64,000 bases of DNA from Massilia phosphatilytica (GCF_002968015.1 NZ_PUIP01000001.1:496001-560000), one strand, 5' to 3'. Numbered from the stretch's first letter, positions 8,739 through 18,000 are shown. Notes: a model not told the origin generated them from the letters alone. Numbers and translations are program-made.

Positions 8739-10082
8739 ATGAACACGACTACTTACACTCCGGCAAGCGCAGAACAGCAGGCGGCCGGCTCATCCATTCC
8801 GCAGGTCTTCCGCACCATCGCGCGCGCCCGCATCGGCATCGTGCCGCTGCCGGTCTACTTCCTGCTGCTGGCGCTGATCGGCGGCTTCGTCGCGACCGGC
8901 AAGGTGCCGAACGATATCTGCGTGTCGATCGCCATCCTCACCGTCGGCGGCTTTTCCTGCGCCGAGCTGGGCAAGCGCCTGCCGTATTTCCGCAACATCG
9001 GCGCCGCCGCCATCTTCGCGACGTTCATCCCGTCGTACCTCGCCTTCAGCAAGCTGCTGCCGGCGCCCGTGCTGAAGAACGTCGTCGACTTCACCAAGTC
9101 CACCAACTTCCTGTACCTGTTCATCTCGTCGATCATCGTCGGCAGCATCCTGAGCATGGACCGCAACGTCCTGATCAAGGGCTTCCTGAAGATCTTCGTG
9201 CCGCTGGCCATCGGATCCGTCGTGGCGGGTGCCGTCGGCACCGCCGTCGGCACGCTGCTGGGCCTGGGCCCGTACCACACGTTCTTCTACCTCGTCGCGC
9301 CGATCATGGCGGGCGGCGTGGGCGAAGGCGCGATCCCGCTGTCGATCGGCTACGCGGGCATCCTGGGCCAGGAGCAGGGCCACATCTTCGCCGAGGTGCT
9401 GCCGCCCGTGATGCTGGGCAGCCTGACGGCGATCCTGCTGTCCGGCATGCTGAATTCGCTGGGCAAGCGTCGTCCGCACCTGTCCGGCCAGGGCCGCCTG
9501 CAGCCGGGCGAAGAGGCCGTGGCGCCGCAGGCGGAAAGCCTGCCGGCCCAGTTCGACATCGGCAACATCGCCGCGGCGGGCATCACCTCGATCTCGCTGT
9601 ACATGGTCGGCATGATGTGCTTCCGCCTGTTCGAGTTCCCGGCACCGGTCGCCATGCTGTTCGTGGCCGTGATGTTCAAGCTGTCGCGCCTCGTGTCGCC
9701 GCAGCTCCAGCAAAGCGCGCACATCGTCTACAAGTTCTTCTCGACCGCCGTCACGTATCCGCTGCTGTTCGCGATCGGCGCCTCGATGACGCCGTGGGAC
9801 AAGCTCGTCTCCGCCTTCAACGTGGTCAACCTGGCCGTCATCGTCTCGACCGTCGCCAGCCTGATCGCCACCGGCTTCTTCGTCGGCCGCCGCATGAACA
9901 TGTACCCGATCGAGACCGCGATCATCAACGCCTGCCACAGCGGCCAGGGCGGCACGGGCGACGTCGCGATCCTGACGGCGGCCGAGCGCATGCAGCTGAT
10001 GCCGTTCGCGCAGATCGCCACGCGTATCGGCGGCGCGATCACGGTCACGCTGACCTTGTTGGCAATGTCGCAACTGCACTGA
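8739..10082 (+). CDS. 2-hydroxycarboxylate transporter (CitS/CimH family)
   Basis: 447-residue inner-membrane secondary carrier of the 2HCT family, which moves citrate, malate or related 2-hydroxycarboxylates with sodium or protons. Two characteristic re-entrant GGxG motifs are present: MAGGVGEGAIPLSIGYAGIL near residue 195 and CHSGQGGTGDVAILTAAERM near 405, the latter followed by a conserved Arg (IATRIGG) that binds substrate carboxylate in the family. The start has an AGAGGAG ribosome binding site. A Bug-type tricarboxylate-binding protein starts 22 bp after its stop, so the two form a likely operon for tricarboxylate scavenging. Confidence 0.9.
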   Translation: MNTTTYTPASAEQQAAGSSIPQVFRTIARARIGIVPLPVYFLLLALIGGFVATGKVPNDICVSIAILTVGGFSCAELGKRLPYFRNIGAAAIFATFIPSYLAFSKLLPAPVLKNVVDFTKSTNFLYLFISSIIVGSILSMDRNVLIKGFLKIFVPLAIGSVVAGAVGTAVGTLLGLGPYHTFFYLVAPIMAGGVGEGAIPLSIGYAGILGQEQGHIFAEVLPPVMLGSLTAILLSGMLNSLGKRRPHLSGQGRLQPGEEAVAPQAESLPAQFDIGNIAAAGITSISLYMVGMMCFRLFEFPAPVAMLFVAVMFKLSRLVSPQLQQSAHIVYKFFSTAVTYPLLFAIGASMTPWDKLVSAFNVVNLAVIVSTVASLIATGFFVGRRMNMYPIETAIINACHSGQGGTGDVAILTAAERMQLMPFAQIATRIGGAITVTLTLLAMSQLH

Positions 10083-10104
10083 GGCGCACGCGAACACGCG
10101 TATC

Positions 10105-11085
10105 ATGAGCGCCATGAAGTCCCTGCGTTCCTTCCTGCTGTCCCTGCCGTTGCTGGCCGCGCTGCCCGCCGGCGCGGCACAACCCGCCGCCGAATGCCTC
10201 GTCCCGTCCAAGCCGGGCGGGGCGATGGACCTGACCTGCAAGCTGGCCCAGAAGGCTTTGCAGGCGAAGGCCGGCGCGCCCCGGCTGAAGTTGAGCTACC
10301 TGCCGGGCGGCATCGGCGCCGTGGCGTGGCACACGATGGTGTCGCAGCGCCGCGCCGAGCCGGACACGCTCGTCGCGTTTTCCGGCGGCTCGCTGCTGAA
10401 TCTCGCGCAGGGCAAGTTCGGCAAGGCGAGCCCGGACGACGTGCGCTGGGTGGCAGCGCTCGGCGTCGACTATGGCGTCATCGCGGTGCCCGCCGATTCC
10501 CCGTACCATTCGCTGCGCGACCTGATGGCCGCGCTGCGGCGCGACCCGGAAAAGATCGTGATCGGCATGTCCGGCACGATCGGCAGCCAGGACTGGATGA
10601 AGATGGCGCTGCTGGCCCGCCAGGCCGGCATCGACCCGCGCCAGCTGCGCTTCGTCGCGCTGGAAGGCGGCGGCGAGGAATTCGTCGCGATGCAGGCCGG
10701 CTATGTGCAGGTGGTGTCGAGCGACGTGTCCGAGACCGCGCTGTACACGGCGTCGGGCAAGGCGCGCGTGCTGGCCGTGCTGTCCGACAAGCGCCTGCCG
10801 GGCGCGATGGCGGGTGTGCCCACGGCGCGCGAGCAGGGTTTCGATCTCGTGTGGCCGCTGATCCGTGGCATCCTGATGGGGCCGGACGTGTCCGACGCGG
10901 ATTACCGCCGCTGGGTACAAGCCTTCGACCGTATCGAGTCGGCGCCCGAATTCGCGCAGATGCGCGCGCAGATCGGCCTGTATCCGCTCGCGCTGACGGG
11001 CGATGCGCTGACCCGCTATATCCACCAGGCCGTCGCCGACTACAAGCGCCAGGCCCGGCAGTTCAATCTCGTGCGCGAGCACTAG
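10105..11085 (+). CDS. Bug/TctC-type tricarboxylate-binding periplasmic protein
   Basis: 326-residue secreted solute-binding protein. A signal peptide (about 1-27, ending AGAA) precedes the Bug-fold hallmarks: CLVPSKPGGAMDLTCKLAQK, a YLPGGIGAVAW beta-strand that usually contacts substrate carboxylates, and the closing LTGDALTRYIHQAVADYKR helix. Bug proteins normally feed the TctAB tripartite transporter or two-component sensors. No TctA or TctB is nearby; instead it follows the CitS-type carrier. Two starts (10105, 10114) are possible with little to separate them. It converges on a lipoprotein gene with two bases between. Confidence 0.88.
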   Translation: MSAMKSLRSFLLSLPLLAALPAGAAQPAAECLVPSKPGGAMDLTCKLAQKALQAKAGAPRLKLSYLPGGIGAVAWHTMVSQRRAEPDTLVAFSGGSLLNLAQGKFGKASPDDVRWVAALGVDYGVIAVPADSPYHSLRDLMAALRRDPEKIVIGMSGTIGSQDWMKMALLARQAGIDPRQLRFVALEGGGEEFVAMQAGYVQVVSSDVSETALYTASGKARVLAVLSDKRLPGAMAGVPTAREQGFDLVWPLIRGILMGPDVSDADYRRWVQAFDRIESAPEFAQMRAQIGLYPLALTGDALTRYIHQAVADYKRQARQFNLVREH

Positions 11086-11087
11086 CC

Positions 11088-11687
11088 TTACCGCTTGCCT
11101 TCGGCATAAAAGTCCGGCAGCTCGTCGTGGCCGAAGGCCTGGCCCGTGGCGGTCGCCGCGGACACGACGTCCGCCACGCGCTGGTCCGTCTTGCCGCGGT
11201 CGCGGTCCGAGCCCACCAGCTTGCCCTCCCAGTCGTACACGTCGTGCCACTCGCATTGCTCGCAATTGCCGCCGTTGAACATGTCGGCGACCACGTAGCG
11301 CTCGCCGGACGCGGACCGGGTGCAGGTGAGGGCGCCGACCTTTTCCTCGACCATCGCCGGCGTGTCGCCGTCGCCCTTCACGACGGCGAAGTCGCGCTTG
11401 CCGACTTCCCGGCCGGCGGCGCTGTCCTGGAACGCCAGCGACTGGCGCGAGCATGCCATCAATACTGGGCTGTACACGTTGCTGCACGTGGCGTCGAGCA
11501 CGATCTTGCGGTCGTCGCAGTCGAGTACGGCATGCTTGGCGTACTCGACGGGTGCGGAGGCCGCAGGCGCGGATGCCGGTGCCGCGGATATGGCGGGCGG
11601 CACCGGGGCAGGGTGTTTCTCGGAGCAGGCGGCGAGGGCGCAGGCGCACAGCAGCGCCGCGAGGCGGCGGGTCAGGGTAGCGTTCAT
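11088..11687 (-). CDS. predicted lipoprotein of unknown function
   Basis: 199-residue lipoprotein: signal peptide with lipobox (LAAC, lipidated Cys about 21), an Ala/Pro-rich linker to about residue 45, then a Cys-rich domain. Six or more Cys are visible (LDCDDRKIVLDATC, then LMACSRQ, LTCTRS and NCEQCEWHDVYDW), suggesting disulfides or metal binding in the periplasm. I do not recognise the family. The ATG at 11687 is chosen because the signal peptide begins there; the 5' extension is low-complexity out-of-phase sequence. The PfpI-like gene lies just upstream on the same strand, 37 bp away, so co-transcription is possible. Confidence 0.7.
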   Translation of the reverse strand: MNATLTRRLAALLCACALAACSEKHPAPVPPAISAAPASAPAASAPVEYAKHAVLDCDDRKIVLDATCSNVYSPVLMACSRQSLAFQDSAAGREVGKRDFAVVKGDGDTPAMVEEKVGALTCTRSASGERYVVADMFNGGNCEQCEWHDVYDWEGKLVGSDRDRGKTDQRVADVVSAATATGQAFGHDELPDFYAEGKR

Positions 11688-11724
11688 GGGGCGCAACGAT
11701 ACCAGACGACGGGGGCCGCAAGAT

Positions 11725-12495
11725 TCACGAATTGTCGCGTAGCGCGGGCGCGTCGTCGGGCGGCGCGGCGGCCGGCTGCTTGTTGCGGACGCGCTGCGCT
11801 GCCACGACGCCCACCCCCAGCAGCGCCAGGCTGAGCATCGTGCCGAACGACGGGGCCGCGAGCCAGCGCAGCGACTGGTTCGGCTGTTCCAGCGGCTTGT
11901 CCTGGGCCGGGTCCGACTGGGCATCCGCGGCGTTCCTGCTGTCCGCAGGTTCGCCTGCGAAAAAGGGCACGAGCGCCTGCACGAACGCGGCGAGGTCTTG
12001 CGTGCCCCGGCACGACAGCACGTGCGCGTCGCGCACCACCTCCTGGTTCAGCCAGATCGCGCCCGCGTTGACGACGTCGTCGCGGATGCCGGGCCACGAC
12101 GTCAGCGTACGCCGCGGCGCGAGTCCGGCCGACACGAGGATCAAGGGTGCCTGGGACAGCAGCGCGATGGGCTTGCCCGCCGCATCGAACTGCCGGACGA
12201 AGGCGCGCACCTGGGCGGACTGGCGCAGGACGTCGGGGCTGATGTAGCCGCCGGGAATGAGGAGGCCGTCGTAGTCGGCGGCCTGGGCGTCGTCCAGCGC
12301 CTTGTCGACGTGGACGAGATCGCCGGGCTGGTGCATGTGCATGCCGCGGATCCGCCCGCGCCGCAGCGAGACCAGCGCCACGTCGGCGCCCTCGGCGGCG
12401 AGGGCCGCGAGCGGCGTCTTGAGTTCCGTCTGTTCGAACCCATCGGCGGCCAGGACCGCGATGCGTTTTCCGGCAAGTAGCTTGGAGGTGTTCAT
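11725..12495 (-). CDS. membrane-anchored DJ-1/PfpI family protein lacking the nucleophile
   Basis: 256-residue protein. Residues about 8-180 form a PfpI-type flavodoxin-like domain: KRIAVLAADGFEQTELKTPL, then DYDGLLIPGGYISPD and LTSWPGIRDDVVNAGAIW. In the nucleophile elbow, where active family members read CHGP, this protein reads SQAP, so the catalytic Cys and its adjacent His are both absent. The acidic residue of the GGFEQTE-type motif is kept. A C-terminal linker leads to a hydrophobic helix (MLSLALLGVGVVAAQ) and a basic tail, predicting a membrane anchor not typical of the family. The ATG at 12495 is preferred over one at 12519 because GGAA lies upstream. A peptidase, deglycase or chaperone activity dependent on Cys is unlikely; a structural or regulatory role is inferred. 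Confidence 0.8.
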   Translation of the reverse strand: MNTSKLLAGKRIAVLAADGFEQTELKTPLAALAAEGADVALVSLRRGRIRGMHMHQPGDLVHVDKALDDAQAADYDGLLIPGGYISPDVLRQSAQVRAFVRQFDAAGKPIALLSQAPLILVSAGLAPRRTLTSWPGIRDDVVNAGAIWLNQEVVRDAHVLSCRGTQDLAAFVQALVPFFAGEPADSRNAADAQSDPAQDKPLEQPNQSLRWLAAPSFGTMLSLALLGVGVVAAQRVRNKQPAAAPPDDAPALRDNS

Positions 12496-12545
12496 GATCG
12501 CGTTCCGTGCCAGGATCATGAATCACAGAGCGGTTTTGGATCCTT

Positions 12546-14711
12546 TTAGTTCCATCCGGCGTCCGCGGTTTTTGAAGTGGATCGATGTACGGCCCGGCCG
12601 AGCGCGGCATCGATCACGCCATGGCACTGCGCCACTTGCGCCGCATCCTGTTGCAGCAGGCGCAGCCGGCGCTGCAGCGGTGCCCAGCCGGGCCACGACG
12701 CAACCCGGGCCGTACTGTCGTGCGGCGCCGCCGGTCCCGCCTGCGCGGCTGCCCCGAGGGTGCCGCGCAGCCGGGCGAACGCGTGCTCGAGCGCGGCCTC
12801 GACGTCCGCGCGCGGCAGGTTGTCCGCGTAGCGCTGCAGCAGCAGGCGCAATGCGGCCATGTGCGCCATCAGCAGGTAATTCTGCACCGTGTAGCGGTTC
12901 AGTTCGGCGGGCGCGCGCTGCTGGGCCGCCGGTTCGTCGAGCATGCGGCCCAGCGCCGCGCTGAGGTTCGCGAGGGCGTCCATGAAGCGCTTGCGCTGGA
13001 TCCGGTAGCGGGCGTCGTCGACCGCGCGTCCCAGCAGCAGGTCGGCGGCGGCATCGATGTAGCCGCGGTTGGCGTCGGCGACCGAATCCACCAGCTCCGG
13101 CAGGTTCTGGTATTCCCAGCTCGGCAGCACGTAGCTGAAGAACGAGGCGATCAGCGCGCCCAGCAGCGTGTCGAGCAGGCGCTGCTCGATCGCGCCCGCG
13201 CCGTTCGGCACCGTCAGGCCGATCAGCAGCAGGGCCTGCACGCTGGCCGCGATCGCCGTGTAGCGGTATTTGATGGACAGGAAGGTCGGCCCGGCCGCGG
13301 TCGCTACGAACAGGAAACCGATCAGCACGGCCGGGGAATGGACGAAGCGGAGGATCACGGCCGTGAGCACGCAGCCGATCAGCGTGCCGATCAGGCGGTC
13401 GGCGCGGCGCTGGCGCGTCATGCTGAAGGTCGGCTTGAGGATCACGGCGATCGTCAGCGCCGTCCAGTAGCCGTGCGACGTGTAGGGCAGCCATTCGGAC
13501 GCCAGCAGGCCCACCGAGATCGCCATCGCCACGCGCAGCGAAAACCGGAACGTCGGCGACGTCCAGCGCAGGTTGGCGACGAGCGTGCCGAGGTTGTAGC
13601 GCTGCTGGGTGAGGAATGGCGTCAGGTCGCTCCCCGCCGCCATCGGCAGGGTGCCGCCCGCCGTCGCGCTGGCAGCGTGCAGCCGCGCGATCATCGCGAC
13701 CATGTCGCGGATCTTGTTGGACGTGGCGCGCAGCACGGCCTGCGCATTCACGTCGTCGCTGTCGGCCGGGGGCAGGGCGCGCAGTGCCGCATCGAGCGCG
13801 TCCAGCTCGCCGCGGTAGTCGACGACGGCGCGCGACGGCCGGTTGCGCGTCATGGCATAGGCCACCGATTCGATGTCGCGCGCCGCCTTGCCGATCAGGT
13901 CGCCCAGCAGCGGGAGCACGGGGCCGGCTGCAAAATGCTGGCGCAGCAGGGCATAGTCGGTGTGCGTCGACAGCACCAGTTCGTACAGGTCGAACATGGC
14001 GTAGTGCACCCGCACGAGGACGGCCTCGTCTTCCCGCGGCTTGCCGCGCAGGACCAGGTCGCGCGACGCCTGCTGGCGCTCGGCCAGCACGCTTTGCTGG
14101 CGCACGAGCTTTTCCATTTGCGCGGGCAGCGGATTCGCCATGTCGTAGCAGCCGGCCTTGATGCCGGTATAGGCCGCCAGTTCGTACAGCGCTTCGGCCA
14201 GCACCTGCTGCTTGAGGCGGCGGCGCAGCCGCCAGACGACGATCATCGCATACGTCATGTAGCCGGCCCCGCCCGCGAAGAACAGGGCGCCGTGGCGCAA
14301 CGCCTGCAGCGGCGTGGCCGCATCGTCGCTCGACAGCATCATCACGAACAGGGCCACGAACTGCAGCGGCATCGCCTTGCGGCCGTACACGGTCATCATG
14401 CTGGCGAGGAAGGAGACGAGGACGATGACGGTGCGCAGCAGCCACGGTATCGGCGAGCACAGGCTGACCAGCAGCGCCACCAGCGAGCACGTCAATACGC
14501 CGGCCAGCATCTCGTTGAACTTGTGGCGCAGCGGGCTGGGCAGGTCCATCAGGCTGGTGCACAGCGCGCCCATCGCCACCGCCATTGCGGTCGGCAGGTC
14601 GGCGATCGCATATGTCAGGAAGGTCAGGCCGACGACGCCGGTGGCGATCCGCAGGCCGGTGTAGAAGTAGTGACTGAAGAACAGCGTGCGCGGCGCGAGG
14701 GCGTAGTGCAT
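12546..14711 (-). CDS. FUSC/YccS-type inner-membrane exporter
   Basis: 721-residue protein of the FUSC (fusaric acid resistance-like, YccS/AaeB) family. It has two blocks of about five to six membrane helices (roughly 15-165 and 395-520), separated and followed by soluble helical domains, with the typical duplicated motif of a TGLRIATGVVGL helix in the first block and WTALTIAVILKPTFSMT in the second. These proteins export aromatic acids or affect envelope homeostasis. The ATG at 14711 is chosen over an in-frame TTG 18 bases upstream: a TATAAT hexamer on the minus strand at 14741-14746 would start transcription only about 22 bp before the ATG. No membrane-fusion partner gene is adjacent. Confidence 0.85.
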   Translation of the reverse strand: MHYALAPRTLFFSHYFYTGLRIATGVVGLTFLTYAIADLPTAMAVAMGALCTSLMDLPSPLRHKFNEMLAGVLTCSLVALLVSLCSPIPWLLRTVIVLVSFLASMMTVYGRKAMPLQFVALFVMMLSSDDAATPLQALRHGALFFAGGAGYMTYAMIVVWRLRRRLKQQVLAEALYELAAYTGIKAGCYDMANPLPAQMEKLVRQQSVLAERQQASRDLVLRGKPREDEAVLVRVHYAMFDLYELVLSTHTDYALLRQHFAAGPVLPLLGDLIGKAARDIESVAYAMTRNRPSRAVVDYRGELDALDAALRALPPADSDDVNAQAVLRATSNKIRDMVAMIARLHAASATAGGTLPMAAGSDLTPFLTQQRYNLGTLVANLRWTSPTFRFSLRVAMAISVGLLASEWLPYTSHGYWTALTIAVILKPTFSMTRQRRADRLIGTLIGCVLTAVILRFVHSPAVLIGFLFVATAAGPTFLSIKYRYTAIAASVQALLLIGLTVPNGAGAIEQRLLDTLLGALIASFFSYVLPSWEYQNLPELVDSVADANRGYIDAAADLLLGRAVDDARYRIQRKRFMDALANLSAALGRMLDEPAAQQRAPAELNRYTVQNYLLMAHMAALRLLLQRYADNLPRADVEAALEHAFARLRGTLGAAAQAGPAAPHDSTARVASWPGWAPLQRRLRLLQQDAAQVAQCHGVIDAALGRAVHRSTSKTADAGWN

Positions 14712-14740
14712 GGGTGGGCGCGTCAGCAATGGACGAGCCC

Positions 14741-14746
14741 ATTATA
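14741..14746 (-). promoter_or_regulatory. -10 hexamer for the FUSC gene
   Basis: A consensus TATAAT on the minus strand, conspicuous in otherwise GC-rich sequence, 30 bp upstream of the FUSC ATG. The -35 region at 17-bp spacing is poor. Confidence 0.45.
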
Positions 14747-14776
14747 GCGTCGCGAGAGGATGCCATGGCGTGCGGG

Positions 14777-16279
14777 TCAGCCCTGTCCCGTCCAGTAACG
14801 CTGCGCCTTGTCGAACACGAGCGCCCCGACCTTGCGTCCCAGGTCCTTGCCGGCCACGTTCGCGTTATCGAAGTGAATCCCGCCATAGACGCGGGACAGG
14901 CCCGCTTCGTCCGCCGCGTCGCTGAACGTCGCCCAGCGCAGCGTCACGTCGCTGGACGGCAGGGACGGTTCAATGGCCATCGAGTGCGCCGGCTTCGTGT
15001 AACTGCTGCCGAACGCGTCGCTGCCGGTAAAGCGCCGCAGCACTTCCGCCGCGGCCGCGCTGAACGTACTGTGGCCGGACACGTGTTCGGGGAAGGGCGG
15101 CGTCGGGAACGTCGCGGGCTGGTACGGGATCCAGGTTTCGCCCGCGATCGGGCGCAATCCGCCCGCCACGCCCAGCGGGCCGTAGCCCGTGATGGTCTTC
15201 CCCTGCATCAGGTAGCGGACGGCCGTGATCGGGCGCTCCGAGTCGTACGCCCGCTTCGCGTCCCATGCCGCGATCGCCGCGTCGGACAGCGCATTGGCCA
15301 GCGCGAAGAACAGCAGCACGTCCTGGTCGTCGGTGTTGCCGTCGCGCGTGGACACGGATTGCGCGAGCAGGCACCAGTGCCCCGGCGGCAGTTCCGATTT
15401 CGGGCCGTCGGCCCAGTATTCGGCGATGACCTTCTGCCGCTCGGTGAGCGCCGCCTGCACGTCGATGATGTTCTGTGCCTGCGCGGCATACTCGGGCGTG
15501 CCGGCTGCGGCGGGCGGGCCGGGACGGTACTGGTCGGCCGACGCCAGTGCGAACGGGGTCACGTGGCTCCAGCACGCGGCGAGATAGACGGGCGTCACGA
15601 CGGCGCCGGATGCGTCCGTGTAGGTGAGCGGCTGCCAGTTGCCCGGCGCCGGCATGGCGGCGAGCGGCGTCGGCTGGGCGACGGCCAGCGCCGGATTCTT
15701 CGGCATGTACCCCGTGTAGTCCGCGTACGGCACGCCGCCGGGCGTCAGGTTGCCCAACTGGTTGGCGCCGTCCTTGTGGCAATAGTCGAGCATGGCGTTG
15801 GCCAGCGCCTGGCCGATGCCCTGGGGCGACGCGAGGTCGGTCTGGCTCGCGGCGTCGTAGCCGAGGCTCGCCATGTAGCTGTCGAACAGGGATTTCTGCG
15901 TGGGGAACTGGTCGACCAGCACGCGATAGGCCGCATGGCTCATCGCCATGGCCTTGTTGTCGGCCACGTGTTCGGATTCCGGCCGGCGCACCTTCGGACC
16001 ATGCGGCGTCTGGACGGCCACCGGGCTGTACGCGGCCCACGCGTTGTACATGCTCGTATGCATGACCGCGAGGGAGCGCGCGGCCATCGGCGGACCCGGC
16101 TTCGCGTTGCGGATGGCTTGCAGCGCGGTCTGGTTCCAGCCGATGACGGCCTTGAATTGCGGCGGCTGGGCCGCAGGTTGGGCCGCAAGCTGGGGCGCGG
16201 TGTCGCCGCCGCCGCATGCCGTGAGCGCGTTGCCGAGTGCCAGCGCACCACCCATCCGGAGAAAGGTCCGTCGCTCCAT
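14777..16279 (-). CDS. vanadium-dependent haloperoxidase-like PAP2-superfamily lipoprotein
   Basis: 500-residue protein with a Tat-type signal (RRTFLRMGGALALG) running into a lipobox (LTAC), predicting an exported, lipid-anchored folded enzyme. The catalytic triad motifs of the vanadium haloperoxidase/PAP2 superfamily are complete: K-x6-RP in KRAYDSERP near 330, SGH in PEHVSGHSTFSAAAAEVL near 390, and SR-x5-H in SRVYGGIH near 465. Members oxidise halides or act as acid phosphatases; which applies here cannot be read from sequence. The ATG at 16279 has GGAGG five bases upstream, whereas two upstream ATGs lack a site. It lies downstream of the ECF sigma gene on the same strand, 102 bp away. Confidence 0.85.
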   Translation of the reverse strand: MERRTFLRMGGALALGNALTACGGGDTAPQLAAQPAAQPPQFKAVIGWNQTALQAIRNAKPGPPMAARSLAVMHTSMYNAWAAYSPVAVQTPHGPKVRRPESEHVADNKAMAMSHAAYRVLVDQFPTQKSLFDSYMASLGYDAASQTDLASPQGIGQALANAMLDYCHKDGANQLGNLTPGGVPYADYTGYMPKNPALAVAQPTPLAAMPAPGNWQPLTYTDASGAVVTPVYLAACWSHVTPFALASADQYRPGPPAAAGTPEYAAQAQNIIDVQAALTERQKVIAEYWADGPKSELPPGHWCLLAQSVSTRDGNTDDQDVLLFFALANALSDAAIAAWDAKRAYDSERPITAVRYLMQGKTITGYGPLGVAGGLRPIAGETWIPYQPATFPTPPFPEHVSGHSTFSAAAAEVLRRFTGSDAFGSSYTKPAHSMAIEPSLPSSDVTLRWATFSDAADEAGLSRVYGGIHFDNANVAGKDLGRKVGALVFDKAQRYWTGQG

Positions 16280-16381
16280 TCCAGCCTCCATGGCATGCAA
16301 TATGCATCCAGTATCGAATGGATGGGCTGAACGGAATTGCGGGAACTCAAGCGTTCAGGGAGGCGCCCTTGTGTAGCGTCG

Positions 16382-17044
16382 TTACGCGGCCAGCAAAAGG
16401 TGGTAGTTCGCATCGTTGGCGCTGGCGCGCACGGCCATCGGCTGCGTCTCCGTGAGCAGGCTCACCATCGCGGGCACATCGAGGCCGTCCAGCGCGGCAT
16501 GGAAACGGCGGATGAGCTCGCGGCACAGCTTCTCGTCCGGCGGCGTCTCGCCAGCGGGCGCGCGCAGGCGGCGCCGCGCCCGCGCCAGGTGCTGGCGGGC
16601 GTTCGCCGGCGTCGTGCCCAGCGCGGCCGCGATGTCGGCGTGGCCGCAGTCGAACACGTCGAACAGGACCAGCGCCAGCCGCTCGGATGGCGACAGCCGG
16701 GCGAGCAGCCGGGCCAGCGCGGCGCCCACGTCCGCGCGCCGCAGCAGCGCCTCGTCCGGCAGGGCGGGCGGTTCGGCGGGCGCGAGTTCCAGGGCGGCGC
16801 AGGCGGCCTGCGTTTCCCGCGCGCGCCGGCGCAGGCGGTCGATCGACTGGTGCTGCACGACGGTCGTCAGCCAGGCCGCGGGCGTCGCCAGCGCGGCGCG
16901 GTCCGCGGCCTGCCATTTCAGGAAGCAGTCCTGCACGACGTCCTCGGCGTCCGCCGCGCTGCCGACGATGCGCAGGCTGAGCGCGACCAGGCGCGGGCGC
17001 AGCCGTTCGAACACGTCGACGTCGGTCTCGGTAGTGCATGGCAT
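16382..17044 (-). CDS. ECF-family RNA polymerase sigma factor with short C-terminal extension
   Basis: 220-residue sigma-70 family regulator. Region 2 is seen around 10-80 ([46 protein letters not shown]) and region 4 around 110-160 ([20 protein letters not shown] then [20 protein letters not shown]). After region 4 comes a 50-residue tail ([20 protein letters not shown]) that looks like the first helix pair of the SnoaL-like domain of SigJ-type sigma factors. That domain would normally run another 60-80 residues, so it is truncated. The start at 17044 has GGAG six bases upstream. No anti-sigma gene is adjacent. It is divergent from a clpP paralogue across 143 bp, so shared regulation is likely. 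Confidence 0.87.
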   Translation of the reverse strand: MPCTTETDVDVFERLRPRLVALSLRIVGSAADAEDVVQDCFLKWQAADRAALATPAAWLTTVVQHQSIDRLRRRARETQAACAALELAPAEPPALPDEALLRRADVGAALARLLARLSPSERLALVLFDVFDCGHADIAAALGTTPANARQHLARARRRLRAPAGETPPDEKLCRELIRRFHAALDGLDVPAMVSLLTETQPMAVRASANDANYHLLLAA

Positions 17045-17187
17045 GTGCATCTCCTTCGCTGGTGGTGGTACCGCTTGACGCCTGGCGCGGCCCGGATGTG
17101 ACACGCCGCCGCTTTATTTTTTCCGCCGTCACACGGTGCCCGGCCGCAAGCGTCATGGAGGCGGTTTCCACCACCGAAAGGATCATC

Positions 17188-17811
17188 ATGACCATGACCA
17201 CACCCCGGGGCCTGGGCCTCGTCCCCACCGTGATCGAACAGACCGGCCGCGGCGAACGCGCCTTCGACATCTATTCCTGCCTGCTGAAGGAGCGCGTCGT
17301 CTTCCTAGTGGGCGAGGTGACGGAGCAGTCGGCCAACCTGATCGTCGCGCAATTGCTGTTCCTCGAATCGGACAATCCGGACAAGGACATCGCACTGTAC
17401 ATCAACTCGCCCGGCGGGTCCGTGTATGCGGGGATGGCCGTGTACGACACCATGCAGTTCATCCGGCCCGACGTGTCCACGCTGTGCACGGGCTTCGCCG
17501 CCAGCATGGGCTCGTTCCTGCTGGCTGCGGGCGCGCGCGGCAAGCGGTATGCGTTGCCGAACGCCCGCATCATGATCCACCAGCCGCACGGCGGATCGCA
17601 GGGCGTCGCGGCCGACATCGACATCCAGGCGCGCGAGATGCTGTACCAGCGCCACCGCCTGAACACGCTCCTCGCGGAACGCACGGGGCAGACGCTGGCG
17701 CGGATCGAGAAGGACACGGACCGCGACCGCTACATGTCCGCCGCCGAGGGCGTCGAATACGGCCTCATCGACCGGGTGCTGGACGCGCGCGGTGCCGCCC
17801 CGCCGTTATGA
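17188..17811 (+). CDS. clpP: ATP-dependent Clp protease proteolytic subunit (paralogue)
   Basis: 207-residue ClpP-type serine protease subunit that forms tetradecamers with a Clp ATPase. The catalytic Ser is in [20 protein letters not shown], the His in [20 protein letters not shown], and the Asp in [12 protein letters not shown]. Length and order are normal. The main housekeeping clpP is usually followed by clpX; here there is no ATPase gene and an ECF sigma factor is divergent instead, so this is probably a second, stress-linked copy. The ATG at 17188 has AAGGA upstream. A longer in-frame extension crosses the sigma factor promoter region and was discarded. Confidence 0.9.
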   Translation: MTMTTPRGLGLVPTVIEQTGRGERAFDIYSCLLKERVVFLVGEVTEQSANLIVAQLLFLESDNPDKDIALYINSPGGSVYAGMAVYDTMQFIRPDVSTLCTGFAASMGSFLLAAGARGKRYALPNARIMIHQPHGGSQGVAADIDIQAREMLYQRHRLNTLLAERTGQTLARIEKDTDRDRYMSAAEGVEYGLIDRVLDARGAAPPL

Positions 17812-18000
17812 AACTCACCAATGCCGGAACAATTTATCTCATTCACCGTTACACCACCGTGTGCGCGCAAACGCGTCAGCTATGTTTCGGGGATTCTTGC
17901 GGTTCGGCTTGACGGGAGACAGGCTGACGCGGGAATCGGCGCCTGCCCAGAACAGGCGTTGCCTTACTTCAGATGAATAACAAATCTTAGGAGGCATTAC

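Noticed and set aside
8790..10241. Long minus-strand ORF opposite the CitS-type gene
   Set aside because: Low-complexity Asp/Arg/Gln-rich shadow of a clearly recognised transporter.
12585..14747. Very long plus-strand ORF opposite the FUSC exporter
   Set aside because: Composition is Arg/Gln/His/Ala-rich shadow coding; the minus strand gives a complete FUSC protein with proper helices.
16327..16358. Inverted repeat CTGAACG/CGTTCAG with an 18-base loop after the ECF sigma gene
   Set aside because: Weak stem, long loop and no T-run; not enough for a terminator call.
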